Part shown: piece by piece, positions 15,883-26,943 of the stretch
Layout: every line of letters starts with the position of its first letter
How positions within the stretch are numbered: position 1 is the stretch's first letter
Source: Verrucomicrobiota bacterium
GTDB lineage: Bacteria; Verrucomicrobiota; Verrucomicrobiia; Opitutales; Opitutaceae
DNA: 64,000 nucleotides
Reading direction: 5' to 3'
Assembly (NCBI GenBank): GCA_028293545.1
Contig: JAQGOP010000011.1
Location: 62,001 to 126,000 of the forward strand
Position numbers and translations under genes: made by a program
Notes under the pieces: model-generated
What the model saw: only the letters and a program-made list of their open reading frames with translations
Databases searched by the model: none
Told to the model about the DNA's origin: nothing

Positions 15883-16569
15883 CTATTCCACCGCTCCCAC
15901 CGAGCGGAGAAAGGCAAGCGTGTCACTGAGATCGGCGAACACCATCGTGGGATGGTGCGCCCGCAATTCCTCCACCGAGTACTTTCCGGTGGCGACGGCG
16001 ATGGTCTTGGCGCCAATGACCTTGCCGCAGGCGATGTCGTGAGGCGTGTCACCGATCACGAAAATATTTCCCGGCGCGAAATCGATGCCGTGTTTTTCCT
16101 TCGCGCGTCGCAGGGCGACGGGCCCGAGGTCGTTGCGGGAGGGGCTGTCGTCGGCGAACGCCCCGAATGCGAAAAAGTGGGAGATCCCGTGGTGCCCGAG
16201 TTTGATGCGCGCTCCCCGTTCGACGTTTCCCGTCAGCAGCGCCTGCGCGTAGTCGGCGTGGCCCGACAGCGCGGTCAAAATCGCCGAAACGCCGGGGAGA
16301 ATCCGCGTGCCCGGATTCTTCAGCGCTCCCGGCAACTCCTTCAAGTAAGCCTCGAGGAATCGCTTCAGGTGGACGTCATCGTCGGGCAGCGAAATTTTCC
16401 CGAGAATCTGGCGGATGATGTAACTATCGGTCCGGCCAGCGTAATCGATGTCTGCGAGGGAGCGCTCGACGCCGAACTCCAGTTTCAGCGCCGCTTCGAG
16501 TGCGCTCATGCCCGCGCCGCCCGAGAGCGTCAGGGTGCCATCGATGTCCCAAAGGATCAGAGTTTTCAT
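15883..16569 (-). CDS. HAD-superfamily hydrolase, phosphoglycolate-phosphatase-like
   Basis: Protein of 228 residues with a helical C1 cap. Motif I is LILWDIDGTLTLSGGAG (nucleophile Asp in WDIDGT), motif II ALLTGNVERGAR, motif III Lys in LRRAKEKHG and motif IV IFVIGDTPHDIACGK. Size and cap resemble phosphoglycolate phosphatase Gph and related sugar-phosphate phosphatases, but substrate cannot be assigned. It is flanked by two paralogous lipoprotein genes on the opposite strand: convergent with the first and divergent from the second. Confidence 0.88.
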   Translation of the reverse strand: MKTLILWDIDGTLTLSGGAGMSALEAALKLEFGVERSLADIDYAGRTDSYIIRQILGKISLPDDDVHLKRFLEAYLKELPGALKNPGTRILPGVSAILTALSGHADYAQALLTGNVERGARIKLGHHGISHFFAFGAFADDSPSRNDLGPVALRRAKEKHGIDFAPGNIFVIGDTPHDIACGKVIGAKTIAVATGKYSVEELRAHHPTMVFADLSDTLAFLRSVGAVE

Positions 16570-16712
16570 GCGCCAGGTGGAGCTTCAGGATGTTGCCTTG
16601 GTGGAGGAAGGCAAAAGGCACAGCGTTCACGCCCTTGTCTACTAATCGTCCACGCCGTGGGAACTGTCCTGGGCAGTAACTTTCCAAATCCAAGCACGTC
16701 CCACTCCAAATC

Positions 16713-17147
16713 ATGAAAACTCTTCTCTCGTTTTTAATGCTCGCAGGCGGCTTCGTCCTGCTCACCGGGTGTTCCACCCCGCAGTCGCGCATCAACGACA
16801 ACCCCGAGGTTTTCGCGCGGCTTACGCCCGAGCAGCAACAGCTGATCAAGGACGGCAAGGTCGCGATCGGCTTCGACATGTCGATGGTGAAGCTCGCCCT
16901 GGGCGACGCGGATCGCGTCCGCACGCGCACCGACAGCCAGGGCGTGAGCGAAATCTGGAGTTACGTGACGTACGAGGGCGACGACGGCATGCTGCTCTAT
17001 CGCGGGTACTACCATCGCTACTACTACGGCGGCGGTTCCCCGTTCTACCCTTACTATCTCGGCTATCCTTCGCGTCGCGAGCATGAGCACTTCCGAGTCG
17101 TGTTTCGCAACGGTCGCGTCGTATCGATCGAGAACGAAACCCGCTAG
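16713..17147 (+). CDS. Small lipoprotein, paralogue 2
   Basis: Protein of 144 residues with lipoprotein signal MKTLLSFLMLAGGFVLLTGC (lipobox LTGC, Cys20). The mature region has LTPEQQQLIKDGKVAIGFDM, SMVKLALGDADRVRTRTDSQ and a Tyr/Gly-rich segment (YRGYYHRYYYGGGSPFYPYY), then FRVVFRNGRVVSIE. It aligns in order with the lipoprotein at 15460 and probably arose by local duplication. The GFDMSMVKLALG stretch resembles the BamE/SmpA core. The tyrosine-rich insert is exposed and unusual. A hairpin starts at the stop codon. Confidence 0.84.
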   Translation: MKTLLSFLMLAGGFVLLTGCSTPQSRINDNPEVFARLTPEQQQLIKDGKVAIGFDMSMVKLALGDADRVRTRTDSQGVSEIWSYVTYEGDDGMLLYRGYYHRYYYGGGSPFYPYYLGYPSRREHEHFRVVFRNGRVVSIENETR

Positions 17148-17169
17148 GTTTTCACGCGGCGCGAAAACC
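17147..17169. terminator. Candidate bidirectional terminator
   Basis: GGTTTTC, 9-nt loop, GAAAACC: a stem of 7 bp whose arms are T- and A-rich, between the convergent lipoprotein (+) and AraC (-) genes. It overlaps the lipoprotein stop codon and ends just before the AraC stop. Confidence 0.45.
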
Positions 17170-18102
17170 CTATTTACTGTTCCGGGCTCGGGTTGGCTTA
17201 ACCGATGAGCTGATTTCGCCCGGGGCGGTTTGGGAACCCAGGGTTTCGCGTTGCGCGAAAATCCTGGGGGACGAACCGGTGAACCGCCGAAACACCGTGG
17301 CGAAATATTGTGAGCTGGAAAAACCCAGCTCATGGGCGACGGCGGTGACCGTCGCGCCTGGGCGGCTCAAGCGCGTTTGGGCGAGGGCGAGCCGGTGACG
17401 CAGCACGTGTTCGCGCGGGGGAAGGCCGACTTCCTCGCGAAACCGCGCCTTGAATCGCGACGGGGAGAGCCGCACCAACCGGGCCAGTTGCGGGACGGAG
17501 GGAAGTTCGCCGGTGTTCTCCGCGATATGGGTGAGCGCGCGCTGGATGCGCGGTGAAGGTGTCGCCCGCTGGTTGCGGTGCGACGCGCGCAGGGTGCTGA
17601 ACAGATAGCGGAGCACGAGGGTGGCGGCGCCGATCCGGTCGAGCTTCGATTTCGCGCGATCGATCGCGTGGAAAATTTCCTCGAGCAGATCGTGGGTGCC
17701 GGGCTCTGCGGCAAAGTGCCGGGAGGGCAGGGTGAGCAAGGCTTGCCGCAGCGCGCGCGACGCGGCGGGATCGAGAAAAAACAGCGGCTGTCGCGGGGCT
17801 TTCAACCGGATGAACACCCAGTACAGCACGCCTTTCTCCTCGGGCATGCCGGCGGAATCGTGCGGCTCGCCGGGAAAAACCAGGTACTGGTCCCCGCCCC
17901 GCAGGCGGTAGATTTCGTTGTTCACCCGGTAGGTCTGCTGGCCGCGCGCGAGGAAACAGATCTCGAGTCCCGCGGGATGAGAGCGGAGCCGCAGGCCTTC
18001 GTAGGCGTTCGCGTAACGGTAGCGGCCGATTTCGGCGAGGCCGGGGATTCCGATCTGCCGCTCGTAGCGCTCCCAGCGCCGCGCCTGTTGCTCGGGCGTC
18101 AT
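17170..18102 (-). CDS. AraC-family transcriptional regulator
   Basis: Protein of ~310 residues (ATG 18102; an upstream ATG at 18165 would add 21). An N-terminal cupin-like AraC-binding domain (ANAYEGLRLRSHPAGLEICF, YRLRGGDQYLVFPGEPHDSA) precedes two HTH motifs at ~215-290: LPSVPQLARLVRLSPSRFKA and AVAHELGFSSSQYFATVFRR, ending GSSPRIF. It probably senses a small ligand such as a sugar. It is divergent from the PhyH dioxygenase gene, ~106 bp apart, which is the likely target along with itself. The C-terminus beyond the HTH is a short non-conserved tail. Confidence 0.9.
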   Translation of the reverse strand: MTPEQQARRWERYERQIGIPGLAEIGRYRYANAYEGLRLRSHPAGLEICFLARGQQTYRVNNEIYRLRGGDQYLVFPGEPHDSAGMPEEKGVLYWVFIRLKAPRQPLFFLDPAASRALRQALLTLPSRHFAAEPGTHDLLEEIFHAIDRAKSKLDRIGAATLVLRYLFSTLRASHRNQRATPSPRIQRALTHIAENTGELPSVPQLARLVRLSPSRFKARFREEVGLPPREHVLRHRLALAQTRLSRPGATVTAVAHELGFSSSQYFATVFRRFTGSSPRIFAQRETLGSQTAPGEISSSVKPTRARNSK

Positions 18103-18208
18103 CACGTGCGCGGAAGTCAAAACCCGGGCGGTCGGACGGATGTTCGATTTTGTACTGCGGGACATTGTCGGACGACACCGTTCGACGGGGCGGCTATCCT
18201 GTCGAGCG

Positions 18209-19051
18209 ATGAATGCAACGACCCCTTTGCCCGTTCCGAAATATGGCGAGCCGGCTGCGCTGGCCCCGACGAAACTGCTGACGCCCGAGCAGGTCGCGTT
18301 CTACCACGAGCACGGCTACGTGTCGGTCGACGCGGTGATGCCGCCGGAGGAAGTGGGCGCCGTGCGCGCGATCTACGATCGCCTCTTCAACGAGGACCGC
18401 AGCAAGACGGAGGCGGATTTCTACGACATCAACGGCGCGAAGAAGGCGGGGAAGAAAGAGGCGATCCCGCAGATCCTGCAGCCGGCGAAATACGCCCCGG
18501 CGCTGCTGGCGACGCAGATGGTCGCGAACCTGAAGGCGATGATGAAGCAGTTGCACGGTGAGACCACGAAGATGGTGGGCGACCACGCGATCAACAAACC
18601 GCCGCACAACGAGGCCGCGACGCCGTGGCACCAGGACGAGGCATACTGGGACCCGGCGAAGGATTACTCGAGCCTCAGCGCATGGGTGGCGCTGCAGCCG
18701 GCGACGACCGTTAACGGCTGCATGTTTTTCGTGCCGGGTTCGCACAAGTTCGACATCGTGGCGCATCGCCCGATCGGCGGCGACCCGACGACGCCGGGTC
18801 TTGAGGTTGAACCGGGCGCGGTCGATTTGAAGAGCGCCGTCGCCTGCGAACTTCCGGCGGGCGGCGCCACATTCCACTCGGGCCGGACGCTGCATTACAC
18901 ACCGCCAAATAAATCCGAGGATTTCCGCCGCGCCTACATCGCGATGGGTTCGGCGTATGAACGTCCGCGCCCCGTGCCACGGCGCTACCCGTGGCGCGAA
19001 CAACAGCAGGCCGCCGCGGCAAATCATCCTTCAGTCAAGGTGAAGAGTTAG
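18209..19051 (+). CDS. Phytanoyl-CoA dioxygenase (PhyH) family protein
   Basis: Fe(II)/2-oxoglutarate oxygenase of 280 residues. The iron ligands are visible: HxD in TPWHQDEAYWDPAKD and the distal His in ATFHSGRTLHYTPPN, with the 2-oxoglutarate Arg in DFRRAYIAMGS. N-terminal LTPEQVAFYHEHGYVSVDAV is the family opening. Such enzymes hydroxylate diverse small molecules; in Verrucomicrobia and Planctomycetes they often accompany AraC regulators in sugar or natural-product catabolism. The substrate is unknown. The ATG at 18209 gives the usual start and leaves a divergent promoter region with the AraC gene. Confidence 0.9.
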   Translation: MNATTPLPVPKYGEPAALAPTKLLTPEQVAFYHEHGYVSVDAVMPPEEVGAVRAIYDRLFNEDRSKTEADFYDINGAKKAGKKEAIPQILQPAKYAPALLATQMVANLKAMMKQLHGETTKMVGDHAINKPPHNEAATPWHQDEAYWDPAKDYSSLSAWVALQPATTVNGCMFFVPGSHKFDIVAHRPIGGDPTTPGLEVEPGAVDLKSAVACELPAGGATFHSGRTLHYTPPNKSEDFRRAYIAMGSAYERPRPVPRRYPWREQQQAAAANHPSVKVKS

Positions 19052-19085
19052 GTGGCGCAAAAGTAGAATGTCTCGGCGGAGCCGA

Positions 19086-19209
19086 GGGTGGAGCGTGTTG
19101 TCCCCAACGCGCTTGTTTGGCTCCGACGACGTTTAAATGCGGGCGGAGCCGCTCCCATTCGACCGGCTCTGGGTCGACGACAACACGTTGGGGACAACGC
19201 GTTCCACCC
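19086..19209. repeat. ~120-bp long-TIR hairpin element, copy B (inverted relative to A)
   Basis: Left end GGGTGGAGCGTGTTGTCCCC and right end GGGGACAACGCGTTCCACCC form terminal inverted repeats of ~25 bp. The interior (GGAGCCGCTCCCATTCGACC) is the reverse complement of the interior of copies A and E. It fills most of the 256-bp gap between the convergent phyH and lpdA genes. Confidence 0.88.
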
Positions 19210-19307
19210 GCGAGCTGCGCTCGCGAAGGAAACCTCTCTCAGCGGCGTTCGCGGCGGTTTATGCGGACGGGCTCGCTTTCAGAAGCGGGTCGGAGACCGC
19301 GCCCTAC

Positions 19308-20696
19308 TTAGAGGGCGTGGATCGCGCTTTTGCTGACGGCGAGGCCGGCTTCCTTGATCGCCTCACTCATCGTCGGATGGGCGTGAATCGTGCGGCCGAG
19401 GTCCTCGGCGCTGCCGCCGTATTCCATATGGGTCACGACTTCACTGATCAGCTCACCCGCGCCGTGCCCGAGAATTTGCGCGCCCAGGATCCGGTCGGTC
19501 TTCGCATCGGCGATGATCTTCACGTAGCCGTCCGTGGTGTCGGCGGCGATCGCGCGGCCGTTGGCGGCAAAATTGAATTTGCCGATGTTCACGGCGCGAT
19601 TGGCCGCCTTGGCGGCGTCTTCACCCAAGCCCACGCTCGCGACTTCGGGCTCGGTGTAGACGATCGCAGGCACGAGGTCCCAATTCACGTGGCCGGCCTT
19701 GCCCACGATCCATTCCGCGACCGCGGCGCCGTCTTCCTCAGCCTTGTGCGCGAGCATCGGACCGGCGATGGCGTCGCCGATCGCCCAGATTCCGGCGACT
19801 GATGTCTTGAGATGCGCGTCGACCTTCACGCGTTTCTTTTCATCGAGCTGTACGCCGGCTTTCTCAAGTCCAAGTCCATCGGTGAAAGGACGTCGGCCCA
19901 CGGCCACCAGCACCTTGTCGGCCGGAAATTCGAGTTTCTGGCCGTCGCGCTCGGCGGTGAGCACGCCGCTGGCGAAGCCCGTGACCTTCGCCCCGGTTTC
20001 AATCTTCAATCCCTGCTTCGTGAGCATGCGAGTGAAGTTGCGCACAATGTCGTCGTCGTACGTCGCGATGATCTTCGGCAGGAATTCCACGACCGTTACT
20101 TCGCTGCCCAGGCGCGACCAGACTGAGCCGAGTTCCAAGCCGATCGCGCCGCCGCCGACGACCACGAGCTTTTTCGGGACTTCGCTGAAGGCGATGGCTT
20201 GGTCGCTGGAAACCACCGTGGTCCCGTCGAATTTCATGAAGGGCAGCTCGACCGGCGCGGAACCGGTGGCGATGACGATGTTTTTGGCGGTGATCTCGGT
20301 CGCGGCGCCCGTGCTCGCGGCGACGGTCAAGACGCTCGCCGATTTGAAAGCGGCTGAGCCGGTGATCACGGTGACCTTGCGGGCCTTGGCGAGCATCGCG
20401 AGGCCGCCGACGTTCTTCGCGACGACCTCGTCTTTGCGTTTCAGGAAAGTCGCGAGGTCGAGCTCGACTGAACCGACCTTGATGCCGTGGGCCGCCGCAT
20501 GCGTCTTGGCGAACGCGTAGTGCTCGCTCGAATGCAGCAGCGCCTTGCTCGGGATGCAACCGACGTTGAGACAGGTGCCGCCGAGTGTGGCGCGTTTGTC
20601 GATCAGCGCGACCTTGAGGCCGAGTTGCGCGGCGCGAAATGCGCACACATAGCCGCCGGGGCCGGCGCCGATCACGATGAGGTCGAAGGAGTCCAT
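19308..20696 (-). CDS. lpdA: Dihydrolipoyl dehydrogenase (E3)
   Basis: Flavoprotein that reoxidises dihydrolipoyl groups of 2-oxoacid dehydrogenase complexes with NAD+. The protein has 462 residues. The FAD motif is VIGAGPGG (residues 8-15), the redox disulfide is GGTCLNVGCIPSKALL (C42/C47), the NAD motif is VVVGGGAIGLELGSVW, and the C-terminal catalytic dyad is HPTMSE (H440, E445). It is third in a sucA-sucB-lpdA arrangement on the minus strand, 169 bp after sucB; this gap contains GTAGCG-type repeats. It probably also serves the fused E1 system. Confidence 0.97.
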   Translation of the reverse strand: MDSFDLIVIGAGPGGYVCAFRAAQLGLKVALIDKRATLGGTCLNVGCIPSKALLHSSEHYAFAKTHAAAHGIKVGSVELDLATFLKRKDEVVAKNVGGLAMLAKARKVTVITGSAAFKSASVLTVAASTGAATEITAKNIVIATGSAPVELPFMKFDGTTVVSSDQAIAFSEVPKKLVVVGGGAIGLELGSVWSRLGSEVTVVEFLPKIIATYDDDIVRNFTRMLTKQGLKIETGAKVTGFASGVLTAERDGQKLEFPADKVLVAVGRRPFTDGLGLEKAGVQLDEKKRVKVDAHLKTSVAGIWAIGDAIAGPMLAHKAEEDGAAVAEWIVGKAGHVNWDLVPAIVYTEPEVASVGLGEDAAKAANRAVNIGKFNFAANGRAIAADTTDGYVKIIADAKTDRILGAQILGHGAGELISEVVTHMEYGGSAEDLGRTIHAHPTMSEAIKEAGLAVSKSAIHAL

Positions 20697-20865
20697 GGGA
20701 AAAGGGAGAGGAGCGAGGAACGGGTGATGAGTAGCGAGTAGGTCCGAGAGCTAGAATCGTCTATCGACGAGAAGGTATAGCGGCGTCGAGTGACACTGGG
20801 GGAGGGCGATGACTGGATTGAAATGCCCGCTCCTCACTACCCGCCGCTCGCTCCTTCACAAAAAA

Positions 20866-22095
20866 TCAGATGCCTAGGATCAGGCGCGTCGGGTCCTCAA
20901 TCGCCTGCTTCACTTTCACGAGGAAGGTGACGGCTTGTTTGCCGTCGACCACCCGGTGGTCGTAGCTGAGCGCGATGTACATCATCGGGCGGATGACGAC
21001 CTGGCCGTTGACCGCCATGGGGCGCTCGTTGATCGAATGCATGCCGAGGATGGCGCTTTGCGGGGGATTGATGATCGGGGTCGAGAGCAGCGAACCAAAC
21101 GTGCCGCCATTGGTGATGGTGAACACCCCGCCTTCGAGGTCGGCGAGGGTGATCTTGCCGTCGCGCGCCTTGGTGGCAGCGAGCGCAATCTGCTTTTCCA
21201 CGTCGGCCATGCCGAGCGTGTCGCAGTTTTTCACGACCGGGACCATCAGGCCCCTGTCGGTGGAAACGGCGACGCCGATGTCGTAGTAGTTGTTTTCGAC
21301 CAGCGTATCGCCGTCGATCTGGGCGTTGATTGCCGGGACTTCCTTGAGCGCGTGCACGACGGCTTTGACGAAGAAGGACATGAACCCGAGCTTCACGCCG
21401 TTCTTCTTCACAAAGTCATCCTGGTACTTGGCGCGCAACGCCATGACGCCGGACATGTCGACTTCGTTGAACGTCGTGAGCATCGCAGCCTCGTGCTGGG
21501 CGGAGACGAGGCGTTGGGCGATCTTCTGGCGCAGGGGCGACATCTTGCGGCGCGTCTGGCGGGCGGCGGACGATGTGGCCGGGGCGGCCGATTGCGGATT
21601 GCGGATGGCGGATGGCGGATTGGCCGGCGCGGAGGGCGCCGCTGGAGTGGTGGCCGGCTCGGCGGCGAGCATGTCGCCCTTGGTGACGCGGCCGGCTTTG
21701 CCGGTGCCGGCGACGGTGGCGGGGTCGACGCCGGTTTCGGCGGCGAGACGTCGCACGGCCGGGGATGAAACATCCTTCGCGGGGGAAGCGGCGGGTGTGG
21801 GTGCCGCTTCCTTGGTGGGCGCGGCCGCAGGTGTGGCGGCGCCGGGCGCAGGTGCGGAGGCGGCGGTGTCGATCGAGGCGACGACCTGGCCGATTTTGAC
21901 TTCGGCGCCGGCTTCGACCTTCAGGGAAATTTTGCCGGCGGATTCGGCGGTGCCTTCCGACGTGATCTTGTCCGTTTCAAGTTCGAAGAGCGCCTGGTCT
22001 TTTTTGACCATGTCGCCGTCCTTGACGTGCCACTTGGCGAGTACGCCGGAATTGATCGATTCGCCCATCGGCGGGATTTTAACTTCGATAGCCAT
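20866..22095 (-). CDS. sucB: Dihydrolipoamide succinyltransferase (E2 of 2-oxoglutarate dehydrogenase)
   Basis: Core acyltransferase of the 2-oxoglutarate dehydrogenase complex, 409 residues. The N-terminal lipoyl domain has the modified lysine in [12 protein letters not shown] (K43), followed by an Ala/Pro-rich linker. The peripheral subunit-binding domain is [20 protein letters not shown], then a second Ala/Pro linker. The catalytic domain from ~180 ends [17 protein letters not shown] (H380, D384). The ATG at 22095 lies 12 bp after the sucA stop, so the genes are co-transcribed. Confidence 0.96.
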   Translation of the reverse strand: MAIEVKIPPMGESINSGVLAKWHVKDGDMVKKDQALFELETDKITSEGTAESAGKISLKVEAGAEVKIGQVVASIDTAASAPAPGAATPAAAPTKEAAPTPAASPAKDVSSPAVRRLAAETGVDPATVAGTGKAGRVTKGDMLAAEPATTPAAPSAPANPPSAIRNPQSAAPATSSAARQTRRKMSPLRQKIAQRLVSAQHEAAMLTTFNEVDMSGVMALRAKYQDDFVKKNGVKLGFMSFFVKAVVHALKEVPAINAQIDGDTLVENNYYDIGVAVSTDRGLMVPVVKNCDTLGMADVEKQIALAATKARDGKITLADLEGGVFTITNGGTFGSLLSTPIINPPQSAILGMHSINERPMAVNGQVVIRPMMYIALSYDHRVVDGKQAVTFLVKVKQAIEDPTRLILGI

Positions 22096-22107
22096 GAGAA
22101 AAGGGTT

Positions 22108-24900
<2,793 letters not shown>

Positions 24901-25086
24901 GGAGGGGTGAAGCGCCGGCTTAAAGAGCGACGGCCAAGCTGTATGCTGTAAGCAGGCGATTAGGTATGATTGGCCGAACAATCAGCATGCGTCACGAGCT
25001 TACTCAAGCTCGCGTCGGGGTTCTGACGGGGATTGCAATCGAGCTTAACGTGGGTAACAGCGGGATTAGTTTCTTCATTCGCATCC

Positions 25087-25377
25087 ATGGAATCGCAAAT
25101 CAAAGCTGCCCTTATCTCGTTGCTGGACGGTATTAAGCGTTCAGATGGCAAAATAATCGCCTTGGAGATGGAGCGTTTGGATGATTTCCTGGCGAGAGGA
25201 CAGGCAGATGGTTCCCTGCATCCGCAACTCGAACATTTTCTCGAAAAGCGGAGTTATGCGAAGGCCGTGATGTTTTTGGGCGGCGAAACCGACATCCCAG
25301 TGGGCGCGTGCGGAGGACGCCCGGGGAAAGGCGGAGTGCGGAAATCGGAAACCGGAAATGAAGCCAAGGCTCCATGA
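25087..25377 (+). CDS. Small conserved-looking protein of unknown function
   Basis: Protein of 96 residues starting MESQIKAALISLLDGIKRSD. A helical, charged N-terminal half (IIALEMERLDDFLARGQADG, HPQLEHFLEKRSYAKAVMFL) is followed by a low-complexity Gly/Lys-rich tail. The stop overlaps the start of the SUI1-type gene (ATGA at 25374-25377), so the two are probably translated together. An alternative start at 25033 would add 18 residues, but MESQ follows a better-spaced purine stretch. I do not recognise a family; its coupling to a translation initiation-like factor is the only functional hint. Confidence 0.7.
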   Translation: MESQIKAALISLLDGIKRSDGKIIALEMERLDDFLARGQADGSLHPQLEHFLEKRSYAKAVMFLGGETDIPVGACGGRPGKGGVRKSETGNEAKAP

Positions 25378-25766
25378 GCGCGTCCGGAAAAATTTCAACC
25401 GATGGTGGTGGTGGCTTGGGGCAGAATCCTTTCGCGGCCTTAAGCGGCTCGGGCCTGCCAACCAAGCCTTCCGTTCCCGGCGCTTCTGAATCTCTCCGGC
25501 TTCCGGTGCCCGAAATCCGCCATCGAGGCCGGGTGGATATTCTGCGCGAAACCGGCAATCGTGGCGGGAAAACGGTGACGGTGGTGAAGGGGTTTACTGG
25601 AATCGGCCTGCCGGAAAAGGAACAGCTCGCGAAAAAGATGCGGGCCGCCTGCGGTTGCGGGGGGACGGTGAAGGACGGCCAGATCGAATTGCAGGGCGAC
25701 AAGCGGGAGCAGGTCGCGAAAATCCTGACGGAAGCGGGATTCCGGCCGGTGTTCGCGGGTGGTTGA
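25374..25766 (+). CDS. SUI1/eIF1-like translation factor (YciH family)
   Basis: Protein of 130 residues. The C-terminal SUI1 domain (~50-127) contains VDILRETGNRGGKTVTVVKG, the conserved KKMRAACGCGGTVKDGQIEL and QGDKREQVAKILTEAGF. The N-terminal ~45 residues are disordered Gly/Ser/Pro-rich. Bacterial YciH-type proteins resemble eIF1 and can affect start-codon fidelity, possibly under stress. It follows the small gene at 25087 with a 4-bp overlap. A GTAGCGC hairpin element begins one base after its stop codon. Confidence 0.92.
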   Translation: MSASGKISTDGGGGLGQNPFAALSGSGLPTKPSVPGASESLRLPVPEIRHRGRVDILRETGNRGGKTVTVVKGFTGIGLPEKEQLAKKMRAACGCGGTVKDGQIELQGDKREQVAKILTEAGFRPVFAGG

Positions 25767-25767
25767 C

Positions 25768-25793
25768 GTAGCGCAGGCAGCCCGCCTGCTCCG
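25768..25793 (+). repeat. GTAGCGC hairpin element after the SUI1 gene
   Basis: GTAGCGCAGGCAGCCCGCCT then GCTCCG: a GCAGGC/GCCTGC stem directly after the TGA stop. The same arrangement (stop, 1-4 bases, GTAGCGCAGGC...) follows lptB (6636-6660) and rpiB (14903-14927), always in the orientation of the upstream gene. A fourth copy lies at 6024-6048. The rest of the gap to metF shows nothing recognisable. Confidence 0.8.
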
Positions 25794-25912
25794 AAGTTGC
25801 GGCTGAGTTTCCACCTAGGCCGAGCCGAAGTTTTCCCGCGGAATCTGCGGATGGACACAGATCCAAGATACCCAACACCGGGCAGTTCCTCAGGAACTCC
25901 GTACGGCGCGCC

Positions 25913-26791
25913 CTACGCCGCCAATCCGGCGGCGAGGGTCAATGCGCCTTTGGCGCGGTTCATGATGTAGATGTGGTAACCCGGCGCGCCATGCGCGAGG
26001 AGCTCACGGATCTGGGTCAGCGCCCAGTCGATGCCCACGGTTTCCACGACATCGGCGTTGTCGGCCGCGGCTTCCAGGCGCGTGATCAATTTTTGCGGCA
26101 GCGCGGCGCCGCACATCGTCGTGAATCGCTGGATTTGCTTGAGCGAGAGCACAGGCATGATTCCCGGCACGATCGGCACCGTGATGCCAACGGCCCGACA
26201 CCGGTCGACGAAGCGGAAATATGCGGCGTTGTCGAAAAAGAGCTGGGTCGTGATGAAGTCGGCGCCGGCGTCGACCTTGCGCTTCAGGTTCGACAGGTCG
26301 AGGTCGGCATCCGGTGCCTCGGGGTGCTTTTCCGGATAACCTCCAACCCCGAGGCAAAAATCCCCGTGGCAGGATTTCAGCAGCGCCACGAGGTCGCTGG
26401 CATAGCGCAGGCCATCCTGGTACGGCGTGAAAGTTGTCTCACCTTTCGGCGGATCGCCGCGGAGCGTCATGATATTCCGAAACCCGCCGGCATGGATGCG
26501 GTGCGCAATTTCCGCGAGGTCGGCGCGGGAGTGCCCGACGCACGTCAAGTGGGGCATCACCGTGAAGCCAAAATCCTGCCGCAGAAAATCGCTGACCTGA
26601 GCGGTCCGTTCACGCGTGCTGCCACCCGCGCCATAGGTCACGGAAACGAAATCGGGATTGATCCGTTTCAGCGCCGACGCCGTGGCGCGCAACGCCTCCA
26701 CGCCTGAATCGTCCTTCGGCGGGAAAAACTCCAGCGAGCGCAAAGGACGCCCCTGTGCAAAGAGTTCGGCGATGGAGCGGTCGGGTGTCAT
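25913..26791 (-). CDS. metF: Methylenetetrahydrofolate reductase
   Basis: Reduces 5,10-methylene-THF to 5-methyl-THF for methionine synthesis, using FAD. The protein has 292 residues. It shows SLEFFPPKDDSGVEAL, FVSVTYGAGGSTRERT, MPHLTCVGHSRADLAEI, RNIMTLRGDPPKGE and DFITTQLFFDNAAYFRFVDR in family order. I set the ATG at 26791; a TTG codon immediately upstream keeps the frame open. No Shine-Dalgarno sequence is obvious. Instead, a perfect 10-bp inverted repeat occupies 26794-26825, so transcription or translation is likely controlled there. Confidence 0.96.
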   Translation of the reverse strand: MTPDRSIAELFAQGRPLRSLEFFPPKDDSGVEALRATASALKRINPDFVSVTYGAGGSTRERTAQVSDFLRQDFGFTVMPHLTCVGHSRADLAEIAHRIHAGGFRNIMTLRGDPPKGETTFTPYQDGLRYASDLVALLKSCHGDFCLGVGGYPEKHPEAPDADLDLSNLKRKVDAGADFITTQLFFDNAAYFRFVDRCRAVGITVPIVPGIMPVLSLKQIQRFTTMCGAALPQKLITRLEAAADNADVVETVGIDWALTQIRELLAHGAPGYHIYIMNRAKGALTLAAGLAA

Positions 26792-26793
26792 CA

Positions 26794-26825
26794 ACGTATC
26801 AACACATAGGCAAACGTTGATACGT
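26794..26825. promoter_or_regulatory. Perfect inverted repeat at the metF start
   Basis: ACGTATCAAC, 12-bp spacer, GTTGATACGT. The repeat abuts the metF ATG, where a ribosome binding site would be. It could be a repressor operator or an RNA hairpin blocking translation. It does not resemble the consensus of a SAM or SAH riboswitch, which would be larger. Confidence 0.6.
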
Positions 26826-26943
26826 GTAAAGGGCAGAAAACTCGGCCGCGACGGACCGTGGCGTGGCGGGACGGATCTGAGGCATGGAATTTTTAACCAC
26901 GAAGGAACGCGGATCCCGACGATCCTCGGTGGAGATTCAGCGG

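Noticed and set aside
26794..26830. SAM/SAH riboswitch upstream of metF
   Set aside because: Only a simple hairpin is present and the leader is too short for any riboswitch class I know.
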